Assembly: GCA_965213575.1 (NCBI GenBank)
Contig: CBDBZN010000038.1
Location: 53,475 to 117,474, forward strand
Length of the DNA: 64,000 nucleotides
Reading direction: 5' to 3'
Source of the DNA: JAUHXS01 sp965213575
GTDB lineage: Bacteria > Bacteroidota > Bacteroidia > Chitinophagales > JAUHXS01
This document shows positions 1-7,899 of this stretch, piece after piece; position 1 is the first letter of the stretch, and each line of letters begins with the position of its first letter. The notes beneath the pieces were generated by a model that searched no databases, had not been told where the DNA came from, and worked only from the letters and a program-made list of their open reading frames with translations. The translations under genes were made by a program, and so were the position numbers.

Positions 1-1
1 A

Positions 2-766
2 AATACTTTATTAATTTTATGTGTAATTTTCTTTAATATGGTTGGGTCAGCCCAGACTGAGCTTCAAAAAGGCATCAAATATTATAATATGCGTGGAGAA
101 AATTCAGTAGGTGTGTGCGCCGATTCTACCAATGTAAACTTGGCTGTTGAATGTTTTAATAAAGCTATAGATAATATCACTACACAGGAAAAAGCTGCAG
201 AATATCTTTTAATGACTTATTATTTTAAAGGGTCATTTGTGAATATGGATAATGAGGAAAGGAAAGCGATCTTTGATAAAGGTAAAAATTTGGGAGAAGA
301 AATGGTTGAAAAATATCCAAACTCTCCGGGAATTCTTCATTGGTATATTGCAAATTTGGCTAAGTGGGCAAATGCTTATGGAAAAATGGCTGCAGCGAAG
401 GAGGGTATTGCAGATAAACTAAAAGACTATAGTGAATTACTCATTAAATTAGATCCTACTTACAGAAATGGTGGAGGTTATCGCATTTTAGGAGCGATAC
501 ATTATGAAGCACCCTATATTCCTTTTTTTCTTACTTGGCCTTCAAACGATGATGCATTAAAATTTTTAACATTAGCCAAAGGTATAGATCCAACCGATTC
601 TAATACTAATCTATATTTAGCGAAGGCCTTATATAAAGCTGGGCAGAAAGAAAAGGCCAGAGAAGAATTAAAGTTAATCATATCCACTCCACCGCGAAAA
701 GAAGAATTAGTAGAAGATCGCTATAATATTATGAAAGCTCATGAATATTTAGAACGGTTTAAATAA
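2..766 (+). CDS. Secreted helical-repeat (TatT/TPR-like) protein, 5' end outside window
   Basis: The reading frame is open from the first codon of the window, so the true start lies upstream. The visible N-terminus is the end of a signal peptide: a hydrophobic run (LLILCVIFF) then small residues GSA before QTELQ, suggesting export. The remaining ~240 residues are helical with TPR-like spacing, and contain the motif PYIPFFLTWPS. The protein is a clear paralogue of the minus-strand protein at 61465-62259, which has PYIPFILTWPS at the same place and the same ending (IISTPPR versus IISTTPR). The closest family I can suggest is the TRAP-transporter TatT-component / TPR superfamily, but no transporter genes lie nearby. 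Function unknown; the secreted repeat-protein call is firm, the family name is not. Confidence 0.7.
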   Translation, partial: NTLLILCVIFFNMVGSAQTELQKGIKYYNMRGENSVGVCADSTNVNLAVECFNKAIDNITTQEKAAEYLLMTYYFKGSFVNMDNEERKAIFDKGKNLGEEMVEKYPNSPGILHWYIANLAKWANAYGKMAAAKEGIADKLKDYSELLIKLDPTYRNGGGYRILGAIHYEAPYIPFFLTWPSNDDALKFLTLAKGIDPTDSNTNLYLAKALYKAGQKEKAREELKLIISTPPRKEELVEDRYNIMKAHEYLERFK

Positions 767-800
767 TTTTAGATTTATGAATTTGGCAATAAAAATCAAC

Positions 801-1090
801 TCGATTTTGATATAATTTCTTAAATATCGAGGTAGTTTTTTAGCAATATTTGTTTATATACTTTTTTCTTGAAAAAAAAGCAACAAAAATTCAAGGCTTA
901 TTTTTTTCGCAAACAATCTCAGAAATGCCTCCCGCAACAGCAGAAACTATCCCGATGAATCGGGAATTCGAACATCTGCTGTTTTTTATGCTTCGCAATT
1001 TCGAGATTATAGTTGCTTAAAAAAAAGGCCGTTTCCCCGCCCAGAGATTCAGAATTTAAAAAAACTGTCTACATGCGAATGTGCCGAATT
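801..1090. repeat. Dispersed intergenic repeat, long copy
   Basis: This gene-free stretch (767-1125) shares two blocks with the gap at 6891-6990. Block 1 (801-822) is tcgattttgatataatttct; block 2 (1001-1085) contains ttgcttaaaaaaaaggccg and tttcccc followed by a related tail. Here the blocks are separated by about 180 bp that hold a terminator-like hairpin; in the other copy they are directly joined. No ORF of note is present. Confidence 0.6.
938..987. terminator. Hairpin with T-run in the repeat insert
   Basis: Outer arms CAGCAGA (938-944) and TCTGCTG (975-981) pair, and an inner CCCGAT (951-956) pairs with ATCGGG (959-964). Six T follow at 982-987. The shape fits an intrinsic terminator on the plus strand downstream of the first gene, but the loop structure is irregular and it sits 170 bp past the stop codon. 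Confidence 0.4.
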
Positions 1091-1125
1091 ATAAATCAAA
1101 ATTAACTTAAAAACCTTGGATTTCT

Positions 1126-1353
1126 TTATAACTTATCAATTCGCCTGGCCAAATCCCTATCCTTTTCAGTCACTTTATTTCCTGTATCATGCGTAGTAAG
1201 AGAGAGATATACTTTGTTATAAGTATTTGTCCAGGTAGGGTGGTGGTTCATTTTTTCCGCTAATAAAGCTACTTGCACCATAAAACCAAAAGCCTGATTA
1301 AAGTCTTTGAACTCAAATTTTTTAGTTAGTTTATTATCAGCTTCTTTCCACAT
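1126..1353 (-). CDS. Pterin-4a-carbinolamine dehydratase
   Basis: A 75-residue protein of the PCD/DCoH family, which dehydrates 4a-hydroxytetrahydropterin during regeneration of the cofactor used by aromatic amino acid hydroxylases. The family signature is visible: FGFMVQVALLAEKMNHHP, with the catalytic-site histidines, then W and YNKVYLSLTTHD, and the terminal segment DRDLARRID. It is shorter at the N-terminus than the usual ~95-110 residues, starting directly at the helix W-K-E-A; a short form is common in Bacteroidota. It lies 86 bp upstream of nothing related: the next minus-strand gene downstream of it is outside the repeat, and no phenylalanine hydroxylase is in the window. Confidence 0.88.
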   Translation of the reverse strand: MWKEADNKLTKKFEFKDFNQAFGFMVQVALLAEKMNHHPTWTNTYNKVYLSLTTHDTGNKVTEKDRDLARRIDKL

Positions 1354-1439
1354 AGAATAGATTTTTGAGGTAAGATTTTAGAATTACGATTGAAGAAAAC
1401 ACTAATCAAAAAATCGTCAATCGTAACTCGTCAATTCAA

Positions 1440-2477
1440 TTAATGGCTCCAATCATGTTGATCAATATCCTGTAAACATTCCGTTAACAAATCAATAGAG
1501 CGTTGAATATCTTTTTTATGAGCGGTCTCTATTACCTGATGAACGTGTCTGGTAGGAATAGAAATGCATCCTACAATTGCGCCATTTTTACCCATTCTTT
1601 GAATACCTGCTGTGTCCGTTCCACCACCTGTTAGCACTTCAGGTTGCCACTTAATATTGTTTTTATCTGCTGTTTTCTTCATAAATGCAATCATTCTAGG
1701 ATCACAAATAACAGAACTATCCATCATTTTGATAGCGGTCCCTTTATTAAGAGAAGAAATTCTTTCTTCAGGCCTGCTTCCCGGTGTATCGAAAGCAATA
1801 GTAATATCTAATCCAAACCCAAAATCAGGTTCTATGGTATGCGCTGCGACAGAAGCCCCTCTGATGCCAATTTCTTCTTGTACGGTGAATACTGCATATA
1901 CATCATAAGGATTGTTTTTTAGTTTTTTTAATGTTTCTATTAAAATAAACACCGAAAGCCGATTATCTAAAGATTTACAATTTACGCAATCGCCCATTTC
2001 TATCAATTCTCGATCTCTAGTGATCGTATCACCTATCGTAATGTACTTTTCAACTTCTTTTTTTTCCATTCCGAGATCAATGAAATAATCAGTGATTTTT
2101 GGAGCTTTATTGCGCTCTTCAGGTGTCATGATATGTGTCGGCTTACTTCCCATAACTCCTATCAAATCTTTTTTTCCGTGAACAATTACGCGCTGAGCCG
2201 TCAATGTTTTTGGATCAAATCCGCCAAGCGTATGGAAATAAACGAAACCATTATCGTCAATATATTTCACCATAAACCCAATTTCATCCATATGGGCAGC
2301 GATCATTATTTTTTTTCTTTCCTTGCCTCTCTTGATAGCTGTTACATTACCAAGGTTATCTACGCTCACTTCATCTACCAAATTCTCGATTTCTTTTAAA
2401 ACTAATGCTCTTACTTTTCCCTCATGCCCGGGAGCACCGGGTACTTCACAAATTTTCTTTAATAGCTTTAGATTCAT
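1440..2477 (-). CDS. M42 family metallo-aminopeptidase
   Basis: A 345-residue cytosolic dinuclear-zinc aminopeptidase of the M42 family (glutamyl aminopeptidase / PepA-TET type), which forms large hollow complexes and trims peptides. Metal and catalytic motifs are in order: AHMDEIG at 61-67, CKSLDNR at about 167-173 (bridging Asp171), the catalytic glutamate pair QEEIG at 200-204, GLDI at 222-225 (Asp224), and RHVHQ at about 310-314 (the C-terminal His ligand). Length matches the family (340-360). It lies 16 bp downstream of pyk on the same strand and may share its transcript. Some relatives were once called endoglucanase M; that name should not be used here. Confidence 0.93.
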   Translation of the reverse strand: MNLKLLKKICEVPGAPGHEGKVRALVLKEIENLVDEVSVDNLGNVTAIKRGKERKKIMIAAHMDEIGFMVKYIDDNGFVYFHTLGGFDPKTLTAQRVIVHGKKDLIGVMGSKPTHIMTPEERNKAPKITDYFIDLGMEKKEVEKYITIGDTITRDRELIEMGDCVNCKSLDNRLSVFILIETLKKLKNNPYDVYAVFTVQEEIGIRGASVAAHTIEPDFGFGLDITIAFDTPGSRPEERISSLNKGTAIKMMDSSVICDPRMIAFMKKTADKNNIKWQPEVLTGGGTDTAGIQRMGKNGAIVGCISIPTRHVHQVIETAHKKDIQRSIDLLTECLQDIDQHDWSH

Positions 2478-2493
2478 ATTTTTTTACTTTATA

Positions 2494-3924
2494 TTATTTA
2501 ATCGTACTTATTTTTAACATATTCGCTCTACCTTCTTCTCCAATTGGCATACTAGCTAAATTAATCACTGTGTCTCCTTTTTTCACAAATCCCATTTCAG
2601 TTATAAAATCTTTTAAATCACTGATGGTATCATCGGTACTTACCATTTTATTATAAAAAAATGTTCTTACGCCCCATGTTAAACTCATGGTAAATCTTAG
2701 ATTGGGGTTATCTGTAAAGATAAAAATATGTGCACGAGGCCGTATGCTTGCAGCCATAAAACCGGTATATCCTGATCGTGATAGGCCTATAATAGCTTTT
2801 GCATTTACCTGATCAGCTAATTTACATCCACTAATACACAATGCATCAGATAAATAAGTTTTAGAATTTTCATTTGGGCGCACATCTCTATAATATATAT
2901 TTTCAGCACCTTCGATATAAGCAATGATCTTGTTCATTGTTTGAATAACTTTAAGAGGATGTTTTCCAACAGAAGTTTCTCCGCTTAACATTAAAGCATC
3001 TGCACCATCAATAACCGCATTAGCCACGTCTGTTATCTCAGCTCTGGTAGGCTTAGCACGCTCAATCATACTATCCATGATCTGAGTAGCGATGATCACA
3101 GGCTTAGCAGCCTTAATGCATTTTCTTACAATATCTTTTTGTATAAGAGGCATTTGTTCCATTGGAACCTCCACACCTAAGTCTCCCCTGGCGATCATAA
3201 CTGCATCAGTAGCAGCAATGATTGAATCTATATTGCGGCAAGCTTCTGGTTTTTCAATTTTTGCAATAACCCGAGCAGTACTGCCATGTTCTTTTATGAG
3301 TTTTTTCAACTCTTCAATATCGGAGGCTGACCTCACAAATGATAAAGCTACCCAATCTGCTTTATTAGCTAAAGCAAAACGAAGGTCATCTAAATCTTTT
3401 TCGGTAAGAGAAGGAGTAGAGATGCTGGTGTCAGGTAAATTAACACCTTTTTTAGGATACAGTACCCCATCGTATAGCATTTTTGCTTTTACAGTTTCTT
3501 TGCGGTCTGTTTCAATGACTTCCAACTCAATTTTTCCATCATCTAATAATACTATATCGCCTACTGCAACATCTTGAGGAAACTCTTTATAGCTCATATA
3601 AACTTTCTTATTAGAGCCAATACATTTTTTAGTAGTAAAAGTTAGTATATCATTCTTTTTAAGAGGCATTTCCCCTCCTTCAATATCTCCAATCCGAAGT
3701 TTTGGACCTTGAAGATCTGCTAATATTCCTATATCCTCATGGTGTTCTTTATTGATTCGATTAATATTTTGAATAATTTTCAAATGATCTTCGTGGGAGC
3801 CATGAGAAAAATTAAGTCTGAAAACATCAGTACTTGCATTTACTAAAGCCAGTAATTCTTCATAAGTAGAAGATGCCGGACCGGTTGTAGCGATTACCTT
3901 AGTTCGATTAAATAAAGTTTGCAT
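2494..3924 (-). CDS. pyk: Pyruvate kinase
   Basis: A 476-residue pyruvate kinase, catalysing the last step of glycolysis (phosphoenolpyruvate + ADP to pyruvate + ATP). Motifs: TKVIATTGPAS near residue 8, substrate-binding RLNFSHGSHE at 36-45, ADLQGPKLRIG at 69-79, catalytic Lys in IAKIEKPEA (Lys222), metal site IARGDLGVEVP at about 244-254, and LMLSGETSVGKHP near 311. Length is normal and the C-terminal domain is complete. Gene order (pyk beside an IPExxxVDY-type gene and divergent acpP-fabF-rnc) is a recurrent Bacteroidota arrangement. Confidence 0.97.
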   Translation of the reverse strand: MQTLFNRTKVIATTGPASSTYEELLALVNASTDVFRLNFSHGSHEDHLKIIQNINRINKEHHEDIGILADLQGPKLRIGDIEGGEMPLKKNDILTFTTKKCIGSNKKVYMSYKEFPQDVAVGDIVLLDDGKIELEVIETDRKETVKAKMLYDGVLYPKKGVNLPDTSISTPSLTEKDLDDLRFALANKADWVALSFVRSASDIEELKKLIKEHGSTARVIAKIEKPEACRNIDSIIAATDAVMIARGDLGVEVPMEQMPLIQKDIVRKCIKAAKPVIIATQIMDSMIERAKPTRAEITDVANAVIDGADALMLSGETSVGKHPLKVIQTMNKIIAYIEGAENIYYRDVRPNENSKTYLSDALCISGCKLADQVNAKAIIGLSRSGYTGFMAASIRPRAHIFIFTDNPNLRFTMSLTWGVRTFFYNKMVSTDDTISDLKDFITEMGFVKKGDTVINLASMPIGEEGRANMLKISTIK

Positions 3925-3988
3925 TTTGTAAGATTATATGCTCTAAGATAAATTTTATTAGCTGAATAAAATAAAATATCTATCATGT

Positions 3989-4426
3989 TTAGCTGTCGAT
4001 AAATTCATCTAAAATTAGATTATGCCTTGAAGGCAGTTGTGCAGGATCCGTTTCAAATACAGTTTGCAGCGCGTCTATTCCTTTTAAAGATGTTAGTAAA
4101 TCTTTTTTTTCAATATCAGATATATAACCATTTATAATAAGAAAAAAATCTATTTGTTTTAATTCTTTTACTAAATAAGTGCCTAAATTTTTATTAGAAA
4201 CTAAATTATAACTTACTTTACTGATAGCATCAGTATGATTAAATAAACTAAACCGGTTTATTTTTTTAAGTTTTTTAATATTTATTTCAAGGTCATTTTT
4301 TCTAAGAAAATTGCCATGTATTATTTTATTTAAATGCCAACAAATTCTGTAATCTTTAAGAGGGGAAACTATTGAAAACAAAGTGAATTCATATTCAAAA
4401 TCCAATTGTAATACATTTTTTTTCAT
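3989..4426 (-). CDS. IPExxxVDY-type small conserved protein
   Basis: A 145-residue cytoplasmic protein with no signal peptide or membrane segment. It starts MKKNVLQLDFEYEF and carries the pattern KDYRICWHLNK at about 24-34, as in the Bacteroidota family NCBI calls IPExxxVDY. That family's position between pyk and acpP is conserved, which supports the call more than sequence alone. The typical IPExxxVDY signature itself is not obvious in this copy. The gene is transcribed away from acpP and towards pyk, with 64 bp between them. Role unknown. Confidence 0.6.
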   Translation of the reverse strand: MKKNVLQLDFEYEFTLFSIVSPLKDYRICWHLNKIIHGNFLRKNDLEINIKKLKKINRFSLFNHTDAISKVSYNLVSNKNLGTYLVKELKQIDFFLIINGYISDIEKKDLLTSLKGIDALQTVFETDPAQLPSRHNLILDEFIDS

Positions 4427-4513
4427 CTTAACGGCAGTTGAAGATTAAAGATACTTTATTTTAAGCTATTCATGGGGTTGTTAACTATAGTTTGAAAAAA
4501 AAACACAAAAAGT

Positions 4514-4545
4514 TTTGGTAATAAATGAACAAATAATTTACTTTG
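4514..4545 (+). promoter_or_regulatory. Predicted Bacteroidota-type promoter for acpP-fabF-rnc
   Basis: TTTG at 4514-4517 is followed after 20 bases by TTACTTTG at 4538-4545, which matches the TAnnTTTG consensus of Bacteroidota sigma-ABfr promoters at 7 of 8 positions. The acpP start lies 39 bases further on. Confidence 0.55.
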
Positions 4546-4583
4546 CCTCGCTGTAAGCGTTATTTTTAATTAAAACACAACCA

Positions 4584-4820
4584 ATGTCGGATATCGCATC
4601 TAGAGTAAAAAAAATTATCGTAGATAAGTTAGGAGTTGACGAAAGTGAAGTTACTCCTGAGGCTAGTTTCACAAATGATCTGGGAGCAGATTCATTGGAT
4701 ACTGTTGAGTTAATCATGGAGTTTGAGAAAGAGTTTAACATCTCTATTCCTGATGAGCAAGCTGAGAATATCAGCACAGTTGGACAAGCAGTGTCTTACT
4801 TAGAAGAAAACGTAAAATAA
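4584..4820 (+). CDS. acpP: Acyl carrier protein
   Basis: A 78-residue acidic four-helix acyl carrier protein that carries growing fatty-acyl chains on a phosphopantetheine arm. The attachment site is Ser in GADSLDTVEL (about residues 34-43). Flanking family features are KIIVDKLGVDESEV at the N-terminus and FNISIPDEQAENISTVGQ after helix II. It is followed by fabF after 22 bp, then rnc, so it leads a fatty-acid synthesis operon. A predicted promoter lies upstream at 4514-4545. Confidence 0.98.
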   Translation: MSDIASRVKKIIVDKLGVDESEVTPEASFTNDLGADSLDTVELIMEFEKEFNISIPDEQAENISTVGQAVSYLEENVK

Positions 4821-4842
4821 TTCATCCTTAATTTATACTACA

Positions 4843-6096
4843 ATGACTTTCAGTAGAGTCGTTGTCACAGGATTAGGAGCATTAAATCCTCTCGGCAACT
4901 CAGTAGAGGAATATAAGAAAGCATTAATGAACGGGGTAAGTGCAGCTGCTCCAATTACCCGTTTTGATGCGAGCAAATTTAAAACCAGATTTGCGTGCGA
5001 AGTCAAGAATTTTGATATTCTCAATCATCTAGACAAAAAAGAAGCCAGAAAGCAAGATGCCTTTGTGCATTATGCAATTGTAGCTTCTGACCAAGCTATA
5101 CAAGATGCAGGTTTGCAAGATGAAAAACTTAATAAAGACCGCATTGGCGTAGTTTGGGGTTCCGGTATTGGAGGTTTAGATACTTTCTTGAAAGAAGTAG
5201 GCGATTTTGCACGAGGAGATGGGACACCTAGGTTTAATCCCTTTTTTATTCCTAAAATGATAATTGATATATGTCCGGGATTAATTTCCATGCGGCATGG
5301 TTTTAGAAGTATCAACTATTCTACAGTTTCGGCCTGTGCTTCCTCAACGAATGCTTTGATTGATGCTTTTAATTATATCAGGCTTGGAAAAGCAGATGTA
5401 GTAGTGACCGGCGGTTCAGAAGCTGCTGTAAATGAGCCGGGAGTAGGAGGTTTTAATGCTATGAAAGCATTGTCAGAAAGAAATGATAGCCCTGAAACAG
5501 CGTCACGGCCATTTGATTTAGATAGAGATGGGTTTGTTTTAGGAGAAGGTGCAGGTGCAATTATTTTAGAAAGTTATGAACATGCAATAGCTAGAGGGGC
5601 AACTATCTACGCCGAAATGGCAGGAGGCGGGATGTCTGCCGATGCTCATCATATGACGGCTCCTCATCCGGAAGGTTTAGGTGCTAAAAACGTGATGTTA
5701 AATGCTATGGATGATGCAGGGCTAAAGCCTGCCGATATAGATTATATTAACGTACACGGTACTTCAACACCCTTAGGGGATATCGCAGAGGTAAAAGCTA
5801 TACAGGCTATTTATGGAGATCATATTTATGATTTGAATATCAGTTCTACTAAGTCAATGACCGGGCATTTGCTAGGCGCTGCAGGAGCCATAGAAGCGAT
5901 GGCTTGCATTTTTGCAGTTAGAGAAGATCAAATACCACCGACCATTAATCATTTTACGGATGACCCTGCCTTCGATCCGAAAATTAATTTCACATTCGGT
6001 AAAGCACAAAAAAGAACAGTCCGGGCAGCTTTGAGTAATACTTTTGGATTTGGAGGGCATAATGCCTCTGTAATATTCAAAAAATTTGAACCTTAA
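4843..6096 (+). CDS. fabF: Beta-ketoacyl-ACP synthase II
   Basis: A 417-residue condensing enzyme that elongates acyl-ACP with malonyl-ACP. The Cys-His-His triad is visible: Cys165 in TVSACASST, His305 in NVHGTSTPLGD, and His342 in TKSMTGHLLGAAGA. The C-terminus has the expected SNTFGFGGHNAS. Length is typical of FabF (410-415). It is cotranscribed with acpP upstream; the stop codon lies 38 bp before the annotated TTG start of rnc, and the rnc frame stays open back into this gap. Confidence 0.97.
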   Translation: MTFSRVVVTGLGALNPLGNSVEEYKKALMNGVSAAAPITRFDASKFKTRFACEVKNFDILNHLDKKEARKQDAFVHYAIVASDQAIQDAGLQDEKLNKDRIGVVWGSGIGGLDTFLKEVGDFARGDGTPRFNPFFIPKMIIDICPGLISMRHGFRSINYSTVSACASSTNALIDAFNYIRLGKADVVVTGGSEAAVNEPGVGGFNAMKALSERNDSPETASRPFDLDRDGFVLGEGAGAIILESYEHAIARGATIYAEMAGGGMSADAHHMTAPHPEGLGAKNVMLNAMDDAGLKPADIDYINVHGTSTPLGDIAEVKAIQAIYGDHIYDLNISSTKSMTGHLLGAAGAIEAMACIFAVREDQIPPTINHFTDDPAFDPKINFTFGKAQKRTVRAALSNTFGFGGHNASVIFKKFEP

Positions 6097-6134
6097 ATCT
6101 TCTGAATATATTTTCTTTTAAGGAAATCTATAAT

Positions 6135-6821
6135 TTGACATTATCGCCCCATAGGCGATTTGTACACTCTGTACGAAAAGTTGTTGGCGTTACGCCAAAA
6201 AATATATACTTATATCGTCAAGCTTTTAACCATAAATCTGAAGAGGTAGAAAGTAATGGTAACAACGAGCGATTGGAATTTTTAGGAGACAGTATTTTAG
6301 GAGCAGTAGTTGCAGCTTATTTATTTGAGAAGTATCCTTATAAAGGAGAAGGTTATTTAACTCAATTTCGGTCTAAACTAGTATCCAGAAAGCAGTTAAA
6401 GTTTGTAGCAGAGTCTATGAATCTAGATGCTTTAATAAAATATAATACCAATATAAACATCAATACCAGTTCTATTATGGGCGATACGCTGGAAGCAGTG
6501 ATAGGTGCGGTGTATTTAGATAAAGGATATCAATATACGCGCGGCTTCATCATCAAAAAGCTACTTAATAAATATTTAGATATTGATGTAGTGAGAGCTG
6601 AGGAGAAAAATTATAAAGGCAGATTAATTGAATATTGTCAAAAGCATCGAAAGAAATTAGTTTTTCATATTAAAGAAGTTAATAAGGAAAAATACCGTTC
6701 TTGGCATGTTATCGAAGTCATAATAAATGGAGAAGTCAAAGGGCAGGGAGAACATTTTTCAAAGAAAAATGCAGAACAACTGGCTGCAGAGGAAGCTTAT
6801 AAAATATTGATGATTAGCTAA
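6135..6821 (+). CDS. rnc: Ribonuclease III (start uncertain, non-ATG)
   Basis: A double-strand RNA endonuclease used in rRNA and mRNA processing. The endonuclease domain has the signature NNERLEFLGDSILG (about 43-56) with metal-binding Glu/Asp, and GDTLEAVIGAVYLD (116-129, Asp117 and Glu120). A dsRNA-binding domain fills residues ~155-228, ending KKNAEQLAAEEAYK. The start used is a TTG. The frame is open upstream to 6090 and its translation (NLLNIFSFKEIYN) looks like the usual N-terminus of Bacteroidota RNase III, so translation may begin earlier, possibly at CTG 6102; no ATG is available. Confidence 0.93.
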   Translation: MTLSPHRRFVHSVRKVVGVTPKNIYLYRQAFNHKSEEVESNGNNERLEFLGDSILGAVVAAYLFEKYPYKGEGYLTQFRSKLVSRKQLKFVAESMNLDALIKYNTNININTSSIMGDTLEAVIGAVYLDKGYQYTRGFIIKKLLNKYLDIDVVRAEEKNYKGRLIEYCQKHRKKLVFHIKEVNKEKYRSWHVIEVIINGEVKGQGEHFSKKNAEQLAAEEAYKILMIS

Positions 6822-6890
6822 TTAGGCAGGTGCGCAAATACCAAACTATTGGCTTAATTGGCATTCAAGAAAATTTAGCAATTAATTACC

Positions 6891-6990
6891 TCGATTTTGA
6901 TATAATTTCTTAGATTGTAGTTGCTTGAAAAAAGGCCGTTTCCCCACCTAGGGAATTCAGAGTTTAAAAGATTGTCTGTTTACGAATATG
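6891..6990. repeat. Dispersed intergenic repeat, short copy
   Basis: Opens with tcgattttgatataatttct (6891-6910), exactly as at 801, then runs straight into a block with ttgcttgaaaaaaggccg and tttcccc that matches 1010-1090. Relative to the long copy it lacks the ~180-bp hairpin-bearing middle. It lies between the convergent rnc and barrel-protein genes. Confidence 0.6.
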
Positions 6991-6998
6991 CTTAACTA

Positions 6999-7694
6999 TT
7001 AAGGCAAAGTAAAAGTAAGCCCAATAGATAGAAGTTTTGCTTTATCTCCTTCTCCTTCACTAAATATTGTATTTAATCCATAATAAGCCAATACATTAAA
7101 CTTTCCGTAGCCTATTCTTAAAGTAGGGCCAAACCTCCAGCTATAGATATTAGGCAAATCAAATTCTTTAACTTTTATATTAGCGGTAAGGCCAGAAGGG
7201 TCAACTCCGTGATACTTTATGTGATTGTTAATTAAATAACCACCTTTAAAGCCTAAGCCTAAATTAAAGCTATTACCGCTTTCATTTGCTTCTGAACGAA
7301 ATCTCAGCTCCACAGGCACATCCAGAAAGGTAGTAGCAATTTTATTTTTTCTGAAGGTAGTTGAGCGGGGAGTGAACACGGTGCCTCCTGCTGTATCTAC
7401 CCCTATCACGGCATTATGGTAGATATTACTATTTCCAATTCCCACTCCGATTCCCACTCCAAAATTTGATTCTCCAAGAGGAATATGTTGCATAAAATAA
7501 AAATTAAATCCTCTGGAATACCATTTGATATCCATACTGGTAGGAGAATTAACCCACGAATCATTTGTGAAATCTATTACAAATTGACTTCCTTTTACGT
7601 TTTCTTTAATTCCTCCTGATTTATCTTGGGCATAAGCTGCCGTACAAAATAAAGAAACAGTAATAAGAATGATGTTTTTTATCCTTTTTGACAT
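6999..7694 (-). CDS. Outer-membrane beta-barrel protein (porin-like)
   Basis: A 231-residue protein with a signal peptide (MSKRIKNIILITVSLFCTAAYA, cleavage after AYA before QDKSG). The remainder alternates hydrophobic and polar residues in strands, with glycine-rich turns such as GVGIGVGIGNS and a final strand LSIGLTFTLP ending in an aromatic-rich amphipathic pattern, typical of an eight-stranded outer-membrane beta-barrel of the PorT / OmpX-like group. Cargo or partner cannot be deduced. It is transcribed convergently with rnc and divergently from the large PKD protein. The barrel call is firm; a substrate is not. Confidence 0.78.
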   Translation of the reverse strand: MSKRIKNIILITVSLFCTAAYAQDKSGGIKENVKGSQFVIDFTNDSWVNSPTSMDIKWYSRGFNFYFMQHIPLGESNFGVGIGVGIGNSNIYHNAVIGVDTAGGTVFTPRSTTFRKNKIATTFLDVPVELRFRSEANESGNSFNLGLGFKGGYLINNHIKYHGVDPSGLTANIKVKEFDLPNIYSWRFGPTLRIGYGKFNVLAYYGLNTIFSEGEGDKAKLLSIGLTFTLP

Positions 7695-7899
7695 CTTTAA
7701 AATTTTAGTTACTGCAAATATAATTTTTATATGCGAATATCAAATTTCTTGCATATGCGTTTCTGAGTAAAATTTTGTAAGGCGGTTAAATGGATGAAAT
7801 TTACATCTTATATTGAATACATTAAATGTCTCACAAGACATGATTTATGTATTTTGGAAAATTATTTTTTAAATATATTTTTAAGTATATTTAATAAGC

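Noticed and set aside
3092..3577. 161-codon ORF on the plus strand
   Set aside because: It lies antisense within pyk, whose motifs are complete; it is a shadow.
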